From Burkholderia sp. USMB20 (lineage in GTDB: Bacteria > Pseudomonadota > Gammaproteobacteria > Burkholderiales > Burkholderiaceae), in NCBI RefSeq assembly GCF_000949135.2, contig NZ_JTAN02000020.1, forward strand, positions 1 through 64,000: DNA of 64,000 bases. Reading direction: 5' to 3'. The notes below the pieces were generated by a model. It made no database searches, was not told the origin of the DNA, and worked only from the letters and a program-made list of their open reading frames with translations. This document shows positions 48,301 through 56,857 of the stretch, in pieces (the stretch's first letter is position 1; every line of letters starts with the position of its first letter). The position numbers were made by a program, and so were the translations under genes.

Positions 48301-49179
48301 CTGCTCGACGGCCTCGCCGGCCGCCGCCGCGGGCGCCGGCGCGAAGAAGCGCTCGTTCAGTTCGGCGAGCCCGAACATGCCGAGGATCTCGTTCAGCCGC
48401 TCGCCGGGCTTGCGGCGGGGCAGGTTCTTGTACTGCGCGATGATCAGCTCGTTCTTCATCGAATGCTCCCAGCCGACCAGCTCGGTCACGCTCACCTGGT
48501 AGCCGTGCGCCTCGAGCTGCAGGCAGCGCAGCACGTTGGTGATCTGGCTGCCGAATTCGCGCGTATGCAGCGGATGCCGCCACACTTCCGTCAGCGCGTT
48601 CGCGAGCGACTTGCCCTTGTTCTTGCGCAGCACGCCCGCGACCTCCGCCTGGCAGCACGGCACCAGCACGATGTGCTGCGCGCGCTTCGCGAGCGCGAAC
48701 CGGATCGCGTCGTCGGTCGCCGTGTCGCATGCATGCAGCGCGGTGACGACGTCGACCGTTTCGGGCAGCTTCGGCGACGTGATCGAATCGGCGACCGACA
48801 GGTTCAGGAACGACATCCCGCCGAATCCGAGCCGCGCGGCGAGTTCGGTGGAGCGCGTGACGAGTTCCTCGCGCGTCTCGATCCCGTACACGTGCGACGC
48901 GAACGCCGGCGTGCCGTGCCCCGGCTGCTGCTTGAAGAACAGGTCGTACAGGATGAAGCCGAGATACGACTTGCCGGCGCCGTGATCGACGAGCGTCACG
49001 CCGCCCTTGTCGGCCTGCACGCTCGCGAGCAGCGGCTCGATGAACTGGAACAGGTGATAGACCTGCTTCAGCTTGCGGCGGCTGTCCTGGTTCAGCTTGC
49101 CGTCGCGGGTCAGGATGTGCAGTTCCTTCAGCAGCTCGACGGACTGCTCCGGACGGATTTCGTAGGTCTTGTTCGACAT
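48289..49179 (-). CDS. Class I SAM-dependent methyltransferase
   Basis: A 296-residue SAM-dependent methyltransferase. The SAM-binding glycine loop is VTLVDHGAGKSYLGF near residue 62, and the next motifs include VDVVTALHACDTATDDAI and HIVLVPCCQAEVAG. These cysteine-rich segments are like those of METTL25/Trm13-type enzymes, so an RNA or protein target is possible, but the substrate is unknown. The ATG at 49179 (MSNKTYEIRPEQSV) was chosen over one seven codons earlier. The C-terminus is Ala-rich and ends inside a 10-bp tandem repeat. It follows another methyltransferase gene by 89 bases. Confidence 0.85.
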   Translation of the reverse strand: MSNKTYEIRPEQSVELLKELHILTRDGKLNQDSRRKLKQVYHLFQFIEPLLASVQADKGGVTLVDHGAGKSYLGFILYDLFFKQQPGHGTPAFASHVYGIETREELVTRSTELAARLGFGGMSFLNLSVADSITSPKLPETVDVVTALHACDTATDDAIRFALAKRAQHIVLVPCCQAEVAGVLRKNKGKSLANALTEVWRHPLHTREFGSQITNVLRCLQLEAHGYQVSVTELVGWEHSMKNELIIAQYKNLPRRKPGERLNEILGMFGLAELNERFFAPAPAAAAGEAVEQSAD

Positions 49180-49268
49180 CGTGAAACGGCGCCGGGCCAC
49201 GGTCGGTCGACCACGGCCCGGCGGCGGGAATTCGTGAGGAATGGCGACAGTTTACCGAAAATACGCGA

Positions 49269-50402
49269 TCAGGCTCGCGCGCCGAGCCGCCAGAGCGACG
49301 TGACCTCGGCGCGGCGCGCGGCGTGCAGCGGATCGTCCGCGTCGGACGACTTCGGGTGCGCGGGGCGGATGTCTTCGCGGCCGAGCACGACGAGGCCCGC
49401 TTCGTCGATCCATTGCAGCAGCGTGTCGCGCGGCCGCAGGCCGAGATGCTCGGCAAAATCGGACAGGATCAGCCAGCCCTCGCCGCCCGGTTCGAGATGG
49501 TCGGCAAGCCCCGCGAGGAAACCGCGCAGCATGCGGCTGTCGGGATCGTAGACCGCGTATTCGATCGGCGCGCTCGGACGGGCCGGCACCCACGGCGGGT
49601 TGCAGACGACGAGCGGCGCGCGGCCGGCCGGAAACAGGTCGGCTTCGACGACGTCGACGCGCCCGGCATGACCGAGCCGCGCGACGTTCTCGCGGGCGCA
49701 TGCGAGCGCACGCGGATCCTGGTCGGTCGCGACGATGCGCTCGACGCCGCGCGACGCGAGCACGGCCGCGAGCACGCCGGTGCCCGTGCCGATATCGAAC
49801 GCGAGCGAGGTCGCGGGCAGCGGCGTGCGCGCGACGAGTTCGACGTATTCGCCGCGCACCGGCGAGAACACGCCGTAATGCGGATGGATCGGCGCGCCGC
49901 CGAGCGCCGGGATCGGCACGCCCTTCTTGCGCCATTCGTGCGCGCCGACGAGGCCGAGCAGTTCGCGCAGCGACACGACCGACGGCGCGCCGCCCGGGCC
50001 GTATGCTTCCTCGCATGCGGCGCGCACGTCGGGCGCGCGGCGCAGCGGGATCGTGTAGTCGGCGTCGAGCGGGATCAGCAGCATCCCGAGCGTGCGGGCG
50101 CGCTGCGATTGCGCGAGCCGGTGCAGGTTGAACGCGTCGACGCCGACCGCGGCCTTCGCCTTCTTCGGCTTGCGTTCGACGCGGCGCGCCATCGCCTGCA
50201 CGAGCTGGCGCGCATTCTGGAAATCGCCCTGCCAGACGAGTGCGGTGCCCTCGCACGCGAGGCGGTACGCCGCGTCGGCGGTGACGCGGTCGTCGGCGGG
50301 CACGGCGCGCTTCGGCGGCTGCACGCCGGCTTCGGAACGCCAGCGCACGGCATGTTCGGCGCCGTCGGCGTCGGTCCAGTGGAAAACGGGGAAATCGGTC
50401 AC
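49269..50402 (-). CDS. N-type methyltransferase (NPPW motif)
   Basis: A 377-residue methyltransferase with an N-terminal extension and a C-terminal small-methyltransferase domain. The SAM motif is LAFDIGTGTGVLAAVLASRG near residue 199, followed by VERIVATDQDP and the catalytic NPPW in VVCNPPWVPARPS. The NPPW/NPPY motif belongs to N-methyltransferases acting on a nitrogen of a base or glutamine. The N-terminal part with SLRELLGLVGAHEWRKKGVPIP is not assigned by me. It is upstream of the other methyltransferase on the same strand. Confidence 0.84.
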   Translation of the reverse strand: MTDFPVFHWTDADGAEHAVRWRSEAGVQPPKRAVPADDRVTADAAYRLACEGTALVWQGDFQNARQLVQAMARRVERKPKKAKAAVGVDAFNLHRLAQSQRARTLGMLLIPLDADYTIPLRRAPDVRAACEEAYGPGGAPSVVSLRELLGLVGAHEWRKKGVPIPALGGAPIHPHYGVFSPVRGEYVELVARTPLPATSLAFDIGTGTGVLAAVLASRGVERIVATDQDPRALACARENVARLGHAGRVDVVEADLFPAGRAPLVVCNPPWVPARPSAPIEYAVYDPDSRMLRGFLAGLADHLEPGGEGWLILSDFAEHLGLRPRDTLLQWIDEAGLVVLGREDIRPAHPKSSDADDPLHAARRAEVTSLWRLGARA

Positions 50403-50548
50403 GCGAGCTCGGCTACGGTTGGCTTCAGACAGGCGGCGCTACCGGACTACCGGAGTGCGCCGCGCGGACCACACCATACCGCGCTTTGCCCGCGCGGCAA
50501 AGCGCGGGCGACCGCCCTGGCCGCCACCCGCGCGATGCTCGCGGCGTG

Positions 50549-50881
50549 TCAGCTCTGGTCGTCGAGCGCCGCGTCCGGCGCGTTCTGCTTCACCGACGCG
50601 ATGCCGTTCTCGCGGCCGGCTTCAGCCTTGTACAGCTCGCTCGTGCCGATGATCTCGTGATTGCCGGCCTTCAGGTTGAACATGAACTGGCCGTTGCTCG
50701 CGGTCTTGCGCTCGTAGCGCGCGTCGTCCGGTGCGTTCTTGCGCACGGACGCGACGCCGTTTTCCGCCGACGCCTTGGTCTTGTACAGCTCGCTGCGCAG
50801 AATGATCTCGCCGTTGGCGGCCTTCAGGTGGAACAGGAACTGCCCGTCGTTCGCTTTCTTGATGACGAATTTCGCTGCCAT
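50549..50881 (-). CDS. YegP-like DUF1508 tandem protein
   Basis: A 110-residue protein of two DUF1508 repeats of about 50 residues each: FVIKKANDGQFLFHLKAANGEIIL with SELYKTKASAENGVASVRKNAP, and YERKTASNGQFMFNLKAGNHEII with SELYKAEAGRENGIASVKQNAP, each written in parts. The fold matches E. coli YegP. Function unknown. A strong GAGAGGGCACC is upstream of the ATG. The gene stands alone with gaps of about 150 and 170 bases. Confidence 0.9.
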   Translation of the reverse strand: MAAKFVIKKANDGQFLFHLKAANGEIILRSELYKTKASAENGVASVRKNAPDDARYERKTASNGQFMFNLKAGNHEIIGTSELYKAEAGRENGIASVKQNAPDAALDDQS

Positions 50882-51048
50882 GGTGCCCTCTCCAAAAAGT
50901 CGTCCGGCCCTCCGGACCGAGGCAGTCTAAACGCGATTGCAGCGCAAAACGTAAGGCGCGCGAAACACGATCGTCAGGAATCGTCAGACGGCGCTGCGAT
51001 TGCGCCGCTTCGTCCAGCCCGGCATCCGGGGTGTCGCGCAGGCATCGT

Positions 51049-51543
51049 CTAGCCGCCCCACCCCGGCGTCGCCGGCATGCGCAACGTGCCCGCATCGCTG
51101 AAACGCACGGTGCCGAGCACGCCGCCGGCGAGCCGGCCGCGCAGCGCGTACGGCAACTCGCCGCTGGCTGCCGCGCCGGGCAGGTTCCACGCCTGCCGCG
51201 CGGCGGCGAACGCCGACACCGAAACGGGCACGTCGATCACGGCCTCGCCGAAGCGCGGCACGGCGCCCGAGCGATCGCTGACCCCGCTCGCGAACGGCGT
51301 GCCGTTCAGGTCGAGCGCGACCGAAATGCCGTCGTATTCGATCGGCGTGTCATTCGGGTTCTGCACGCGCAGCTTCAGGCTGAAGCGCATCTCGAGGCCC
51401 TGTCCGGCCAGCGGGTCGAGCCCGGCGACGGTCACGCTCACGGGCTCGCGCGTCAGGCCCGCGCAACCGCCGAGCGCGAAGACGGCGGCGAACAGCAGCA
51501 GCATGGCGCGCAGCGGCGCGATACGGAACAGGGCTCGTGGCAT
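51049..51543 (-). CDS. LEA type 2 family lipoprotein
   Basis: A 164-residue lipoprotein with the lipobox LGGC (after MPRALFRIAPLRAMLLLFAAVFA), followed by one LEA type 2 (water stress and hypersensitive response) domain: VTVAGLDPLAGQGLEMRFSLKLRVQNPNDTPIEYDG and a C-terminal beta segment. Written in parts these match the family. It is likely anchored in the outer membrane, facing the periplasm; role unknown. The strong AAGGAGG just upstream decides the ATG at 51543. Confidence 0.88.
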   Translation of the reverse strand: MPRALFRIAPLRAMLLLFAAVFALGGCAGLTREPVSVTVAGLDPLAGQGLEMRFSLKLRVQNPNDTPIEYDGISVALDLNGTPFASGVSDRSGAVPRFGEAVIDVPVSVSAFAAARQAWNLPGAAASGELPYALRGRLAGGVLGTVRFSDAGTLRMPATPGWGG

Positions 51544-52188
51544 GGGCTGGCCTCCTTGCGGCAATCGATCGGCGGGTCGTCGCCGCATTGTACCGAGCGC
51601 GCCGCGCCACGCCCTGATTCGTAGTTTTCGCGTGCCGCCGAGATCGTTAATAGATTAAAACTACGGAAACGAACGGCTAAACAGAAAGCGAATTAATGCC
51701 TCCCAGCATTCAATGGCGCGCGAAAAACTCAAGAGAAGCACTTTCTAATTTTTTCGTTTCCTTTACCCAAAACCATCAAGTATATTTACGCATCCTTCGA
51801 GCAGGCCGACAAACCTTCAAGCCGTATGACGGCGATTTTACGGAACGGCGACACGCCGTCCTTCCGTCCTGCGGCCTGGTACGGCCAGCCCCGTGGGTCG
51901 TCGGTTCAAAGGGAATGCACGCCCGCACAAGGGCGGGCGGCCCCGTGTCGTGCGCGCGAAATCAATTCAGTACAACCCGCGCCCGGCCATTTTGAACCGG
52001 CCAGTTAACCGACATCCGGAAACACAGAGGGGGCAGTAAACCATGATTACCTTCACGTAGTCGGCCGGCCGTCTTTTCGAATAATCCGTCATTGGCATTT
52101 CTCGTCGCTGTTGATTAACGGCGAGGGATTTCTTTTGCCGGCGTTTTCGCAGCACTGAACGATTCTTTCAACAATCGAGGTTTCAGTC
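51544..52188. other. AT-rich gene-free leader of the M1 peptidase gene
   Basis: A 645-base gap, the longest in the window. The part at about 51640-51830 is strongly AT-rich (TTAATAGATTAAAAC, TTTCTAATTTTTTCG), unlike the rest of the window. A GC hairpin CGCCCGC-N6-GCGGGCG sits at 51920-51939 without a U-run. No gene is supported; a minus-strand frame of 62 codons at 51967-52155 has no clear ribosome binding site. It may be the promoter and long leader of the peptidase gene or contain a small RNA; I cannot tell. Confidence 0.5.
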
Positions 52189-54357
52189 ATGTCGATCAAC
52201 ATTCACAAGATGCGTTACCTGCCGCTGGTTGCCGCACTCGCGCTCGCCGGGTGCGGCGGCGACGACAGCGGCGTCGGCTCGGCTTCCGCACTCAGTTCCG
52301 CCGGCGCGCCGCACTCGAGCTCGTCGCCCGCCGCCAACACGCCGCCGTCAGCCTCCAACGTCGACAAGAGCGTGTCGCCCGTCGAGCTGCCGGACACCGT
52401 GGTACCGGTCAACTACCGGCTGTGGTTCCGCCCGAACGATGCGCTGAACGCGTTCGACGGGCGCGCCGACGTCGAGATCAAGGTGCTGAAGCCGGTCAAC
52501 AACATCGTGATCGCCGGCCACCGGATCAAGTTCACGAACGGCCGCATCACGCTGCAGCCGGGCAACATCCAGCTGATCGCGACGCCGCAGGACAAGGGCG
52601 ACTTCTACCAGCTGCGCCCCGTCGCCGGCACGATCGCGCCGGGCAACTATTCGCTGCACATGGAATGGTCGGGCATCATCAACTTCAAGTCGTACGACGA
52701 TCCGGCCACGCAGACGGGCGGCAGCTGCGGCGACGATCCGTATCCGGGCTGCTCGGCCGCCGAAGGCGTGTTCCGCGTCGACCTGAAGGGCACCGACGGC
52801 AAGACGAGCGGCGCGATCCTCACGCAGGGCGAAACCAACCTGTCGCGCCAGTGGTTCCCGGGCTGGGACGAGCCGGCCTTCCGGCCGACCTATGAAGTGA
52901 CGGCCGAAGTACCGCAGAACTGGCGCGTCGTGTCGAACGCGGCCGAGAAGCCGTCGACCAACGTCGGCGGCGGCTACAAGCTCGTGCAGTTCGAGAAGAC
53001 GCCGCCGATGCCGTCGTACCTGCTGTTCTTCGGCGGCGGCCTGTTCGATACCTACGAGGACGACTTCTCGAGCCCGCTGCCGGGCGGCAAGGGCGGCCTG
53101 CACCTGCGCGTGTTCACGCCGCCGGGCATGAGCGACTGGGCCAAGCCGGCGATGGACCGCACCAAGCAGGCGCTCGATTTCTATTACCGCTACACGGGCA
53201 TCCCGCTGCCGCTGACGAAGTTCGATACGGTCGCCGCGAACGACGCGTTCAAGGAGCAGAAGGACCTGAACTTCGGCGGGATGGAGAACTGGGGGTCGAT
53301 CCTCGAGTTCGCCGACGACATCCTGCCGCAACCGGGCCAGCCGATGTCGCGCTACGGTAACGAGGTGCTGACGCACGAAGTCGCGCACCAGTGGTTCGGC
53401 GATCTCGTCACGGCCGACTGGTGGGACAACGTCTGGCTCAACGAGTCGTTCGCGACGTTCTTCGAGACGAAGACGACGATCCAGTTCTTCCCCGACGAGT
53501 TCAGCTGGCTCGACCAGGTGAAGAACAAGTATCGCGTGATCAATCGCGACATCGGCCCGAACGCGTTCCCGGTCGCGCCGAACTTCAACGACTGGGCATC
53601 GAACGACTTCGTGCTGAGCGCGAGCGCGTTCACGTACGACAAGGGCGGCCATGTGCTGAAGACGCTCGAGAACTATCTCGGCGAGCAGACATTGCGCCGC
53701 GGCCTGCAGCAGTACCTGGTCGACTACTCGTTCGGCAACGGCACGCCGAAGCGCCTGTGGGATGCGCTGTCGAAGGAAAGCGGCCAGGCGGTCGGCCCGA
53801 TCGGCGACAGCTACGTGCGCCAGACGGGCGTGCCGCTGATCTCGCTCGACACGCAGTGCGACATGACGAAGAACCAGACGGTCGTCACGCTGAAACAGCA
53901 GCCGTTCCCGAACAAGAACGCGTATCCGGGCCTGCAGTGGACGGTACCGATCACGCTCGCGTACGGTCAGGGTCTCGCGAAACGCACGACGCTCGCGCTG
54001 AAGGATACGCAGACGCAGACGCGGATCGACGGCTGCACGGGCGTGGTCGCGGATCCGAGCGGTCTCGACTACTACGTCGTGAACTACAGCGACGCCGCGT
54101 GGAGCGGCCTGCTCACGCAGGTCAACAGCTCGGTCGATCCGGTGCTGCTCGCGAACCTGAAGAGCGAGGCCGCGCTGCTCGTCGCGAACAACCTCGCGCC
54201 GGCTTCGCGCTCGACGTCGATCGGCTCGGTCGCTTCGCCGGCCGCAATGAAGCTGCGCCAGACGCCGAGCTTCGGCGGCATCGCGCCGACGGTGAAGGAA
54301 CGTCCGTCGCTGCGCTACCAGGGCATGTTCAAGCCGCGCAAGACGCTGGTTCAGTAA
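52189..54357 (+). CDS. Exported M1-family aminopeptidase (lipoprotein)
   Basis: A 722-residue zinc aminopeptidase. The lipobox ALAGC at residues 17-21 predicts a lipoprotein anchored outside the inner membrane, followed by a Ser/Ala-rich linker to about residue 60. The exopeptidase motif GGMENWG is near residue 363 and the zinc motif HEVAHQWFGD gives H396, E397 and H400, with the third ligand in NESFATFF. An N-terminal beta-domain (VVPVNYRLWFRP) precedes the catalytic domain; the C-terminal helical part is short. A long AT-rich leader precedes it. The substrate could be extracellular peptides. Confidence 0.92.
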   Translation: MSINIHKMRYLPLVAALALAGCGGDDSGVGSASALSSAGAPHSSSSPAANTPPSASNVDKSVSPVELPDTVVPVNYRLWFRPNDALNAFDGRADVEIKVLKPVNNIVIAGHRIKFTNGRITLQPGNIQLIATPQDKGDFYQLRPVAGTIAPGNYSLHMEWSGIINFKSYDDPATQTGGSCGDDPYPGCSAAEGVFRVDLKGTDGKTSGAILTQGETNLSRQWFPGWDEPAFRPTYEVTAEVPQNWRVVSNAAEKPSTNVGGGYKLVQFEKTPPMPSYLLFFGGGLFDTYEDDFSSPLPGGKGGLHLRVFTPPGMSDWAKPAMDRTKQALDFYYRYTGIPLPLTKFDTVAANDAFKEQKDLNFGGMENWGSILEFADDILPQPGQPMSRYGNEVLTHEVAHQWFGDLVTADWWDNVWLNESFATFFETKTTIQFFPDEFSWLDQVKNKYRVINRDIGPNAFPVAPNFNDWASNDFVLSASAFTYDKGGHVLKTLENYLGEQTLRRGLQQYLVDYSFGNGTPKRLWDALSKESGQAVGPIGDSYVRQTGVPLISLDTQCDMTKNQTVVTLKQQPFPNKNAYPGLQWTVPITLAYGQGLAKRTTLALKDTQTQTRIDGCTGVVADPSGLDYYVVNYSDAAWSGLLTQVNSSVDPVLLANLKSEAALLVANNLAPASRSTSIGSVASPAAMKLRQTPSFGGIAPTVKERPSLRYQGMFKPRKTLVQ

Positions 54358-54446
54358 CGTGATCCGGCCGGCCGGTGCCGCGCGATACGCGGCGCCGGCC
54401 GGCGTTCGACGCTTCATGTCCCTTCACGTCCCTTCACCTCCTATCG

Positions 54447-54474
54447 CAGGCCCCGGATGCGGGGCCTGTTTTTT
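54447..54474 (+). terminator. Terminator of the M1 peptidase gene
   Basis: CAGGCCCCG (54447-54455), loop GATG, CGGGGCCTG (54460-54468) and T6. A 9-bp perfect stem, about 90 bases after the stop codon. Confidence 0.92.
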
Positions 54475-54538
54475 GTTGCCGCCGCGTGCGGCGCCCCGCC
54501 AATGCCGGCCTGGCGCCTGTTCACGCCAATAGCGAGCC

Positions 54539-55567
54539 CTAGCGATCGTCGCGCCGGCGAAACGCCCACCACGCGGCGAGCGCGGTAAAGCCCGCGACCA
54601 GCAGCACCATCAGCCAGAACCCGTGCTTGTTCTCCGAGAACGGCACGCCGCCGACGTTCATCCCGAAGAAGCCCGCGACGATGTTGATCGGCAGCGCGAT
54701 CACGGTCACGAGCGTCAGCGTGAACAGCGTCCGGTTGTTCTGCTCGTCGAGCCGCGAACCGATCTCTTCCTGCAACAGCTTGATCCGCTCGTTGAGCCCC
54801 GACAGATCGGCGAGCACCAGCGAGAACTCTTCGGTCGATTCGCGCAGCTCCTGCACGTCTTCGGCGTGCAGCCACGCGGGCGGTTTCGCGAGCAGCCGGA
54901 AAATCGAGCCGGGCTCGGGCGCCAGCATGCGCTGCAGCCGCGTCAGCGTGCGGCGCATCGCGCCGAGCTCGATGCGGTTCGACGTGAGCCGTTGCGACAG
55001 GAAGCGATCCTCGATGCGATCGACGTCGATGCTCGTGCGCCGCATGATCTGGATCAGCAGGTCGGCCTGGTCGCGCAGCAGGTGCACGAGCAGTTCGGCC
55101 GGCGACCGGAACCGCTCGCCGTCGCGCACGCAGGCGCGCAGCGTATCGACCGAGCGCAGCGGCTTGAGCCGCGCGGTGACCATGATGCGCCGCTCGACGT
55201 GGACGAACAGCGTCGCGATTTCCGACGGCGTCAGCTCGAGGTTGAACATCACGTCGTTGACGATCGCGCGCAGCGCGCCGTCCTCCTGCTCGATGCGCGT
55301 CGAGCGCGATCCTTCGTGGAGGAATTCGAAGAAGCTGTCGGGCAATCCGAGGTGCGTGCGCATCCAGCGCTCGCTCGCGCCGTGCGCGAGATTGAAGTGC
55401 AGCCAGACGAAATCGTCCGATGCGGCCGCATCGCGCTCGCGGCACGCGCGCAGCCATGCGGCGGCCGCATCGGCATCGAGCATCGCGCCCGATCCGCCCG
55501 GGACGAAGCGGAATCCGCACACCATGCCGGACGTATCGGCGCCGTAAGTCTGTACGATCAGGTCCAT
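54539..55567 (-). CDS. CorA/ZntB-family metal ion transporter
   Basis: A 342-residue member of the CorA superfamily, an inner-membrane pentameric channel with a large cytoplasmic N-terminal domain and two C-terminal helices. The pore signature GMN is at residues 302-304 in FFGMNVGGVPF, and the short C-terminal tail RRRDDR follows the last helix. The overall form (short GVPF loop after GMN, length near 340) suits ZntB-type zinc transporters as well as CorA, so Zn2+ or Mg2+ is left open. The ATG at 55567 (MDLIVQTYGAD) was preferred to one 15 codons upstream. Confidence 0.88.
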   Translation of the reverse strand: MDLIVQTYGADTSGMVCGFRFVPGGSGAMLDADAAAAWLRACRERDAAASDDFVWLHFNLAHGASERWMRTHLGLPDSFFEFLHEGSRSTRIEQEDGALRAIVNDVMFNLELTPSEIATLFVHVERRIMVTARLKPLRSVDTLRACVRDGERFRSPAELLVHLLRDQADLLIQIMRRTSIDVDRIEDRFLSQRLTSNRIELGAMRRTLTRLQRMLAPEPGSIFRLLAKPPAWLHAEDVQELRESTEEFSLVLADLSGLNERIKLLQEEIGSRLDEQNNRTLFTLTLVTVIALPINIVAGFFGMNVGGVPFSENKHGFWLMVLLVAGFTALAAWWAFRRRDDR

Positions 55568-55713
55568 CGTGTCGAAGGTCGTGCGGCGCTCGCCGCGCCG
55601 CGCATCGCGCATTGCGGCGCCACGCCGGGAAATGGAAGGAAACGTATGCCCGATGCATGCGGCATTTTCGTGACATTGTCACATCCTGCCGTCCGGCGTA
55701 AGACGTCCCAAAA

Positions 55714-55739
55714 ACAACGCGCCGCCCGGTGGGCGGCGC
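55714..55739 (-). terminator. Terminator after the Ala/Lys-rich membrane protein gene
   Basis: GCGCCGCCC (55719-55727), loop GGT and its complement (55731-55739) form a 9-bp GC stem. On the minus strand it is followed by GTTGTTTTT, ending transcripts of the gene at 55771-56736. Confidence 0.85.
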
Positions 55740-55770
55740 AGGTGCGATGTGCAGGCTGGTGTGATGCCGG

Positions 55771-56736
55771 TTACTGCCGCGTCTCCGACTGCGCGGCGGT
55801 CGGGCAGGCCGGATCCTTGCCCCAGTGGCCGTCGCAGACGCGCCAGCGGCACAGCTGATCCTCGAAAAAGCCGCGCTCCGCGCAATCCTTCACGCGCGAT
55901 GCGAGCGAACCGCCCGTCGCGGCGGCCGTCTTGGTCGGCACGACCTGCCCCTTCTGCGCGGCGACCTTCTTGTCGGCCGGCTTCGTACGGGCGACGAGCG
56001 CGGCGAGCAGGTCCGCATCCGGGTCGTCCTTCCCGGACGCCTTCGCGCTCGTGGAACGGGTCGTCGCTTCGCGACGCTTCTTCGCCTGCGCGAGCTCCGC
56101 CTGCTGTTCCTTGTGATGCTTGCGAGCCTCCGCCTTCGCATCGGCCTTCGCATCGGCCTTGCTGCGGGCGGCGACCTTGTCGCTCTTCGCGGCGTCGGCC
56201 TTCGCGGATTTCGTCGTCGCCGCTGCTGCGGCAGCCGTCGCGGCGACGGCGCCCGCCGTGGCCGCGCCCGATGCATCGTCGGCACCGTTCGCGAGCGCGC
56301 GCGACAAGCGGCTGTTGTCCGCGCCCGACGCGCCCGATGCGGACGCAACGACCTGGGACGCGGCATCGTCGTTGACGATCGTCGCCGTTTGCACGACGGG
56401 CGCAGCCGACGCGGCATTCTGCGCGACCTGCACGGCGGCGGCGCTGGCCGGCTCGGCCTTTGCCGGTGCCTGCACGGGCGCGGCGGCCACGACGGCCGCC
56501 TCGCCGGATTGCTGCTGCCAGCGCCATGCGCCCCAGCCGCCGACGGCGACCACGAGCGCGACGACGGCCGCGATCGGCCCCTTCAGCGAACGGCGCGGCG
56601 GTTCGGCCGGCGGCGTGACACGTCCTTCCAGATTCGCGAGAATGCGCGACTGCTGCGGTTCGCCCCCGCCTGCCGGTTTGGTATCGGATAGCAGGCTGGG
56701 CGGGGTTTTCGAATTTGAATTTTCCGGCGCACTCAT
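55771..56736 (-). CDS. Ala/Lys-rich single-span protein with C-terminal four-cysteine motif
   Basis: A 321-residue protein not assigned to a known function. It has a Pro/Ser-rich N-terminus, one membrane segment (about 53-71, IAAVVALVVAVGGWGAW), a low-complexity Ala/Lys-rich stretch (about 150-270, with KADAKADAKAEARKHH) that is probably extended, and a C-terminus with four cysteines at 285, 296, 301 and 311 (DCAERGFFEDQLCRWRVC, DPACP). The spacing C-x10-C-x4-C-x9-C looks like a small disulfide-bonded module; its orientation after the span is likely periplasmic. It is divergent from tagX, so it borders the T6SS genes and may belong to them, but this is context only. Confidence 0.82.
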   Translation of the reverse strand: MSAPENSNSKTPPSLLSDTKPAGGGEPQQSRILANLEGRVTPPAEPPRRSLKGPIAAVVALVVAVGGWGAWRWQQQSGEAAVVAAAPVQAPAKAEPASAAAVQVAQNAASAAPVVQTATIVNDDAASQVVASASGASGADNSRLSRALANGADDASGAATAGAVAATAAAAAATTKSAKADAAKSDKVAARSKADAKADAKAEARKHHKEQQAELAQAKKRREATTRSTSAKASGKDDPDADLLAALVARTKPADKKVAAQKGQVVPTKTAAATGGSLASRVKDCAERGFFEDQLCRWRVCDGHWGKDPACPTAAQSETRQ

Positions 56737-56857
56737 TCAGCGTCTCATTGAATCCTGGTTTAATTCACCGCGATAATATAGCCCGGCCTCTCAAAGCAGC
56801 CTGATTCTAAGAGCAAGCATTGCAAAACACAATCAATTCCAATTTCCGGGGATTTCG
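56737..56857. promoter_or_regulatory. AT-rich divergent promoter gap at the T6SS edge
   Basis: The 121-base gap between the divergent membrane protein gene and tagX is far richer in A and T than its flanks, with GATAATATAG and TTGCAAAACAC-type stretches. It should hold both promoters. I could not fix -35 and -10 boxes with confidence. Low GC is typical at edges of laterally exchanged T6SS loci. Confidence 0.55.

Noticed and set aside
51967-52155. A 62-codon minus-strand gene in the M1 peptidase leader
   Set aside because: Three candidate starts but no clear ribosome binding site, no family, and it lies in a probable leader region. Kept only as a note.
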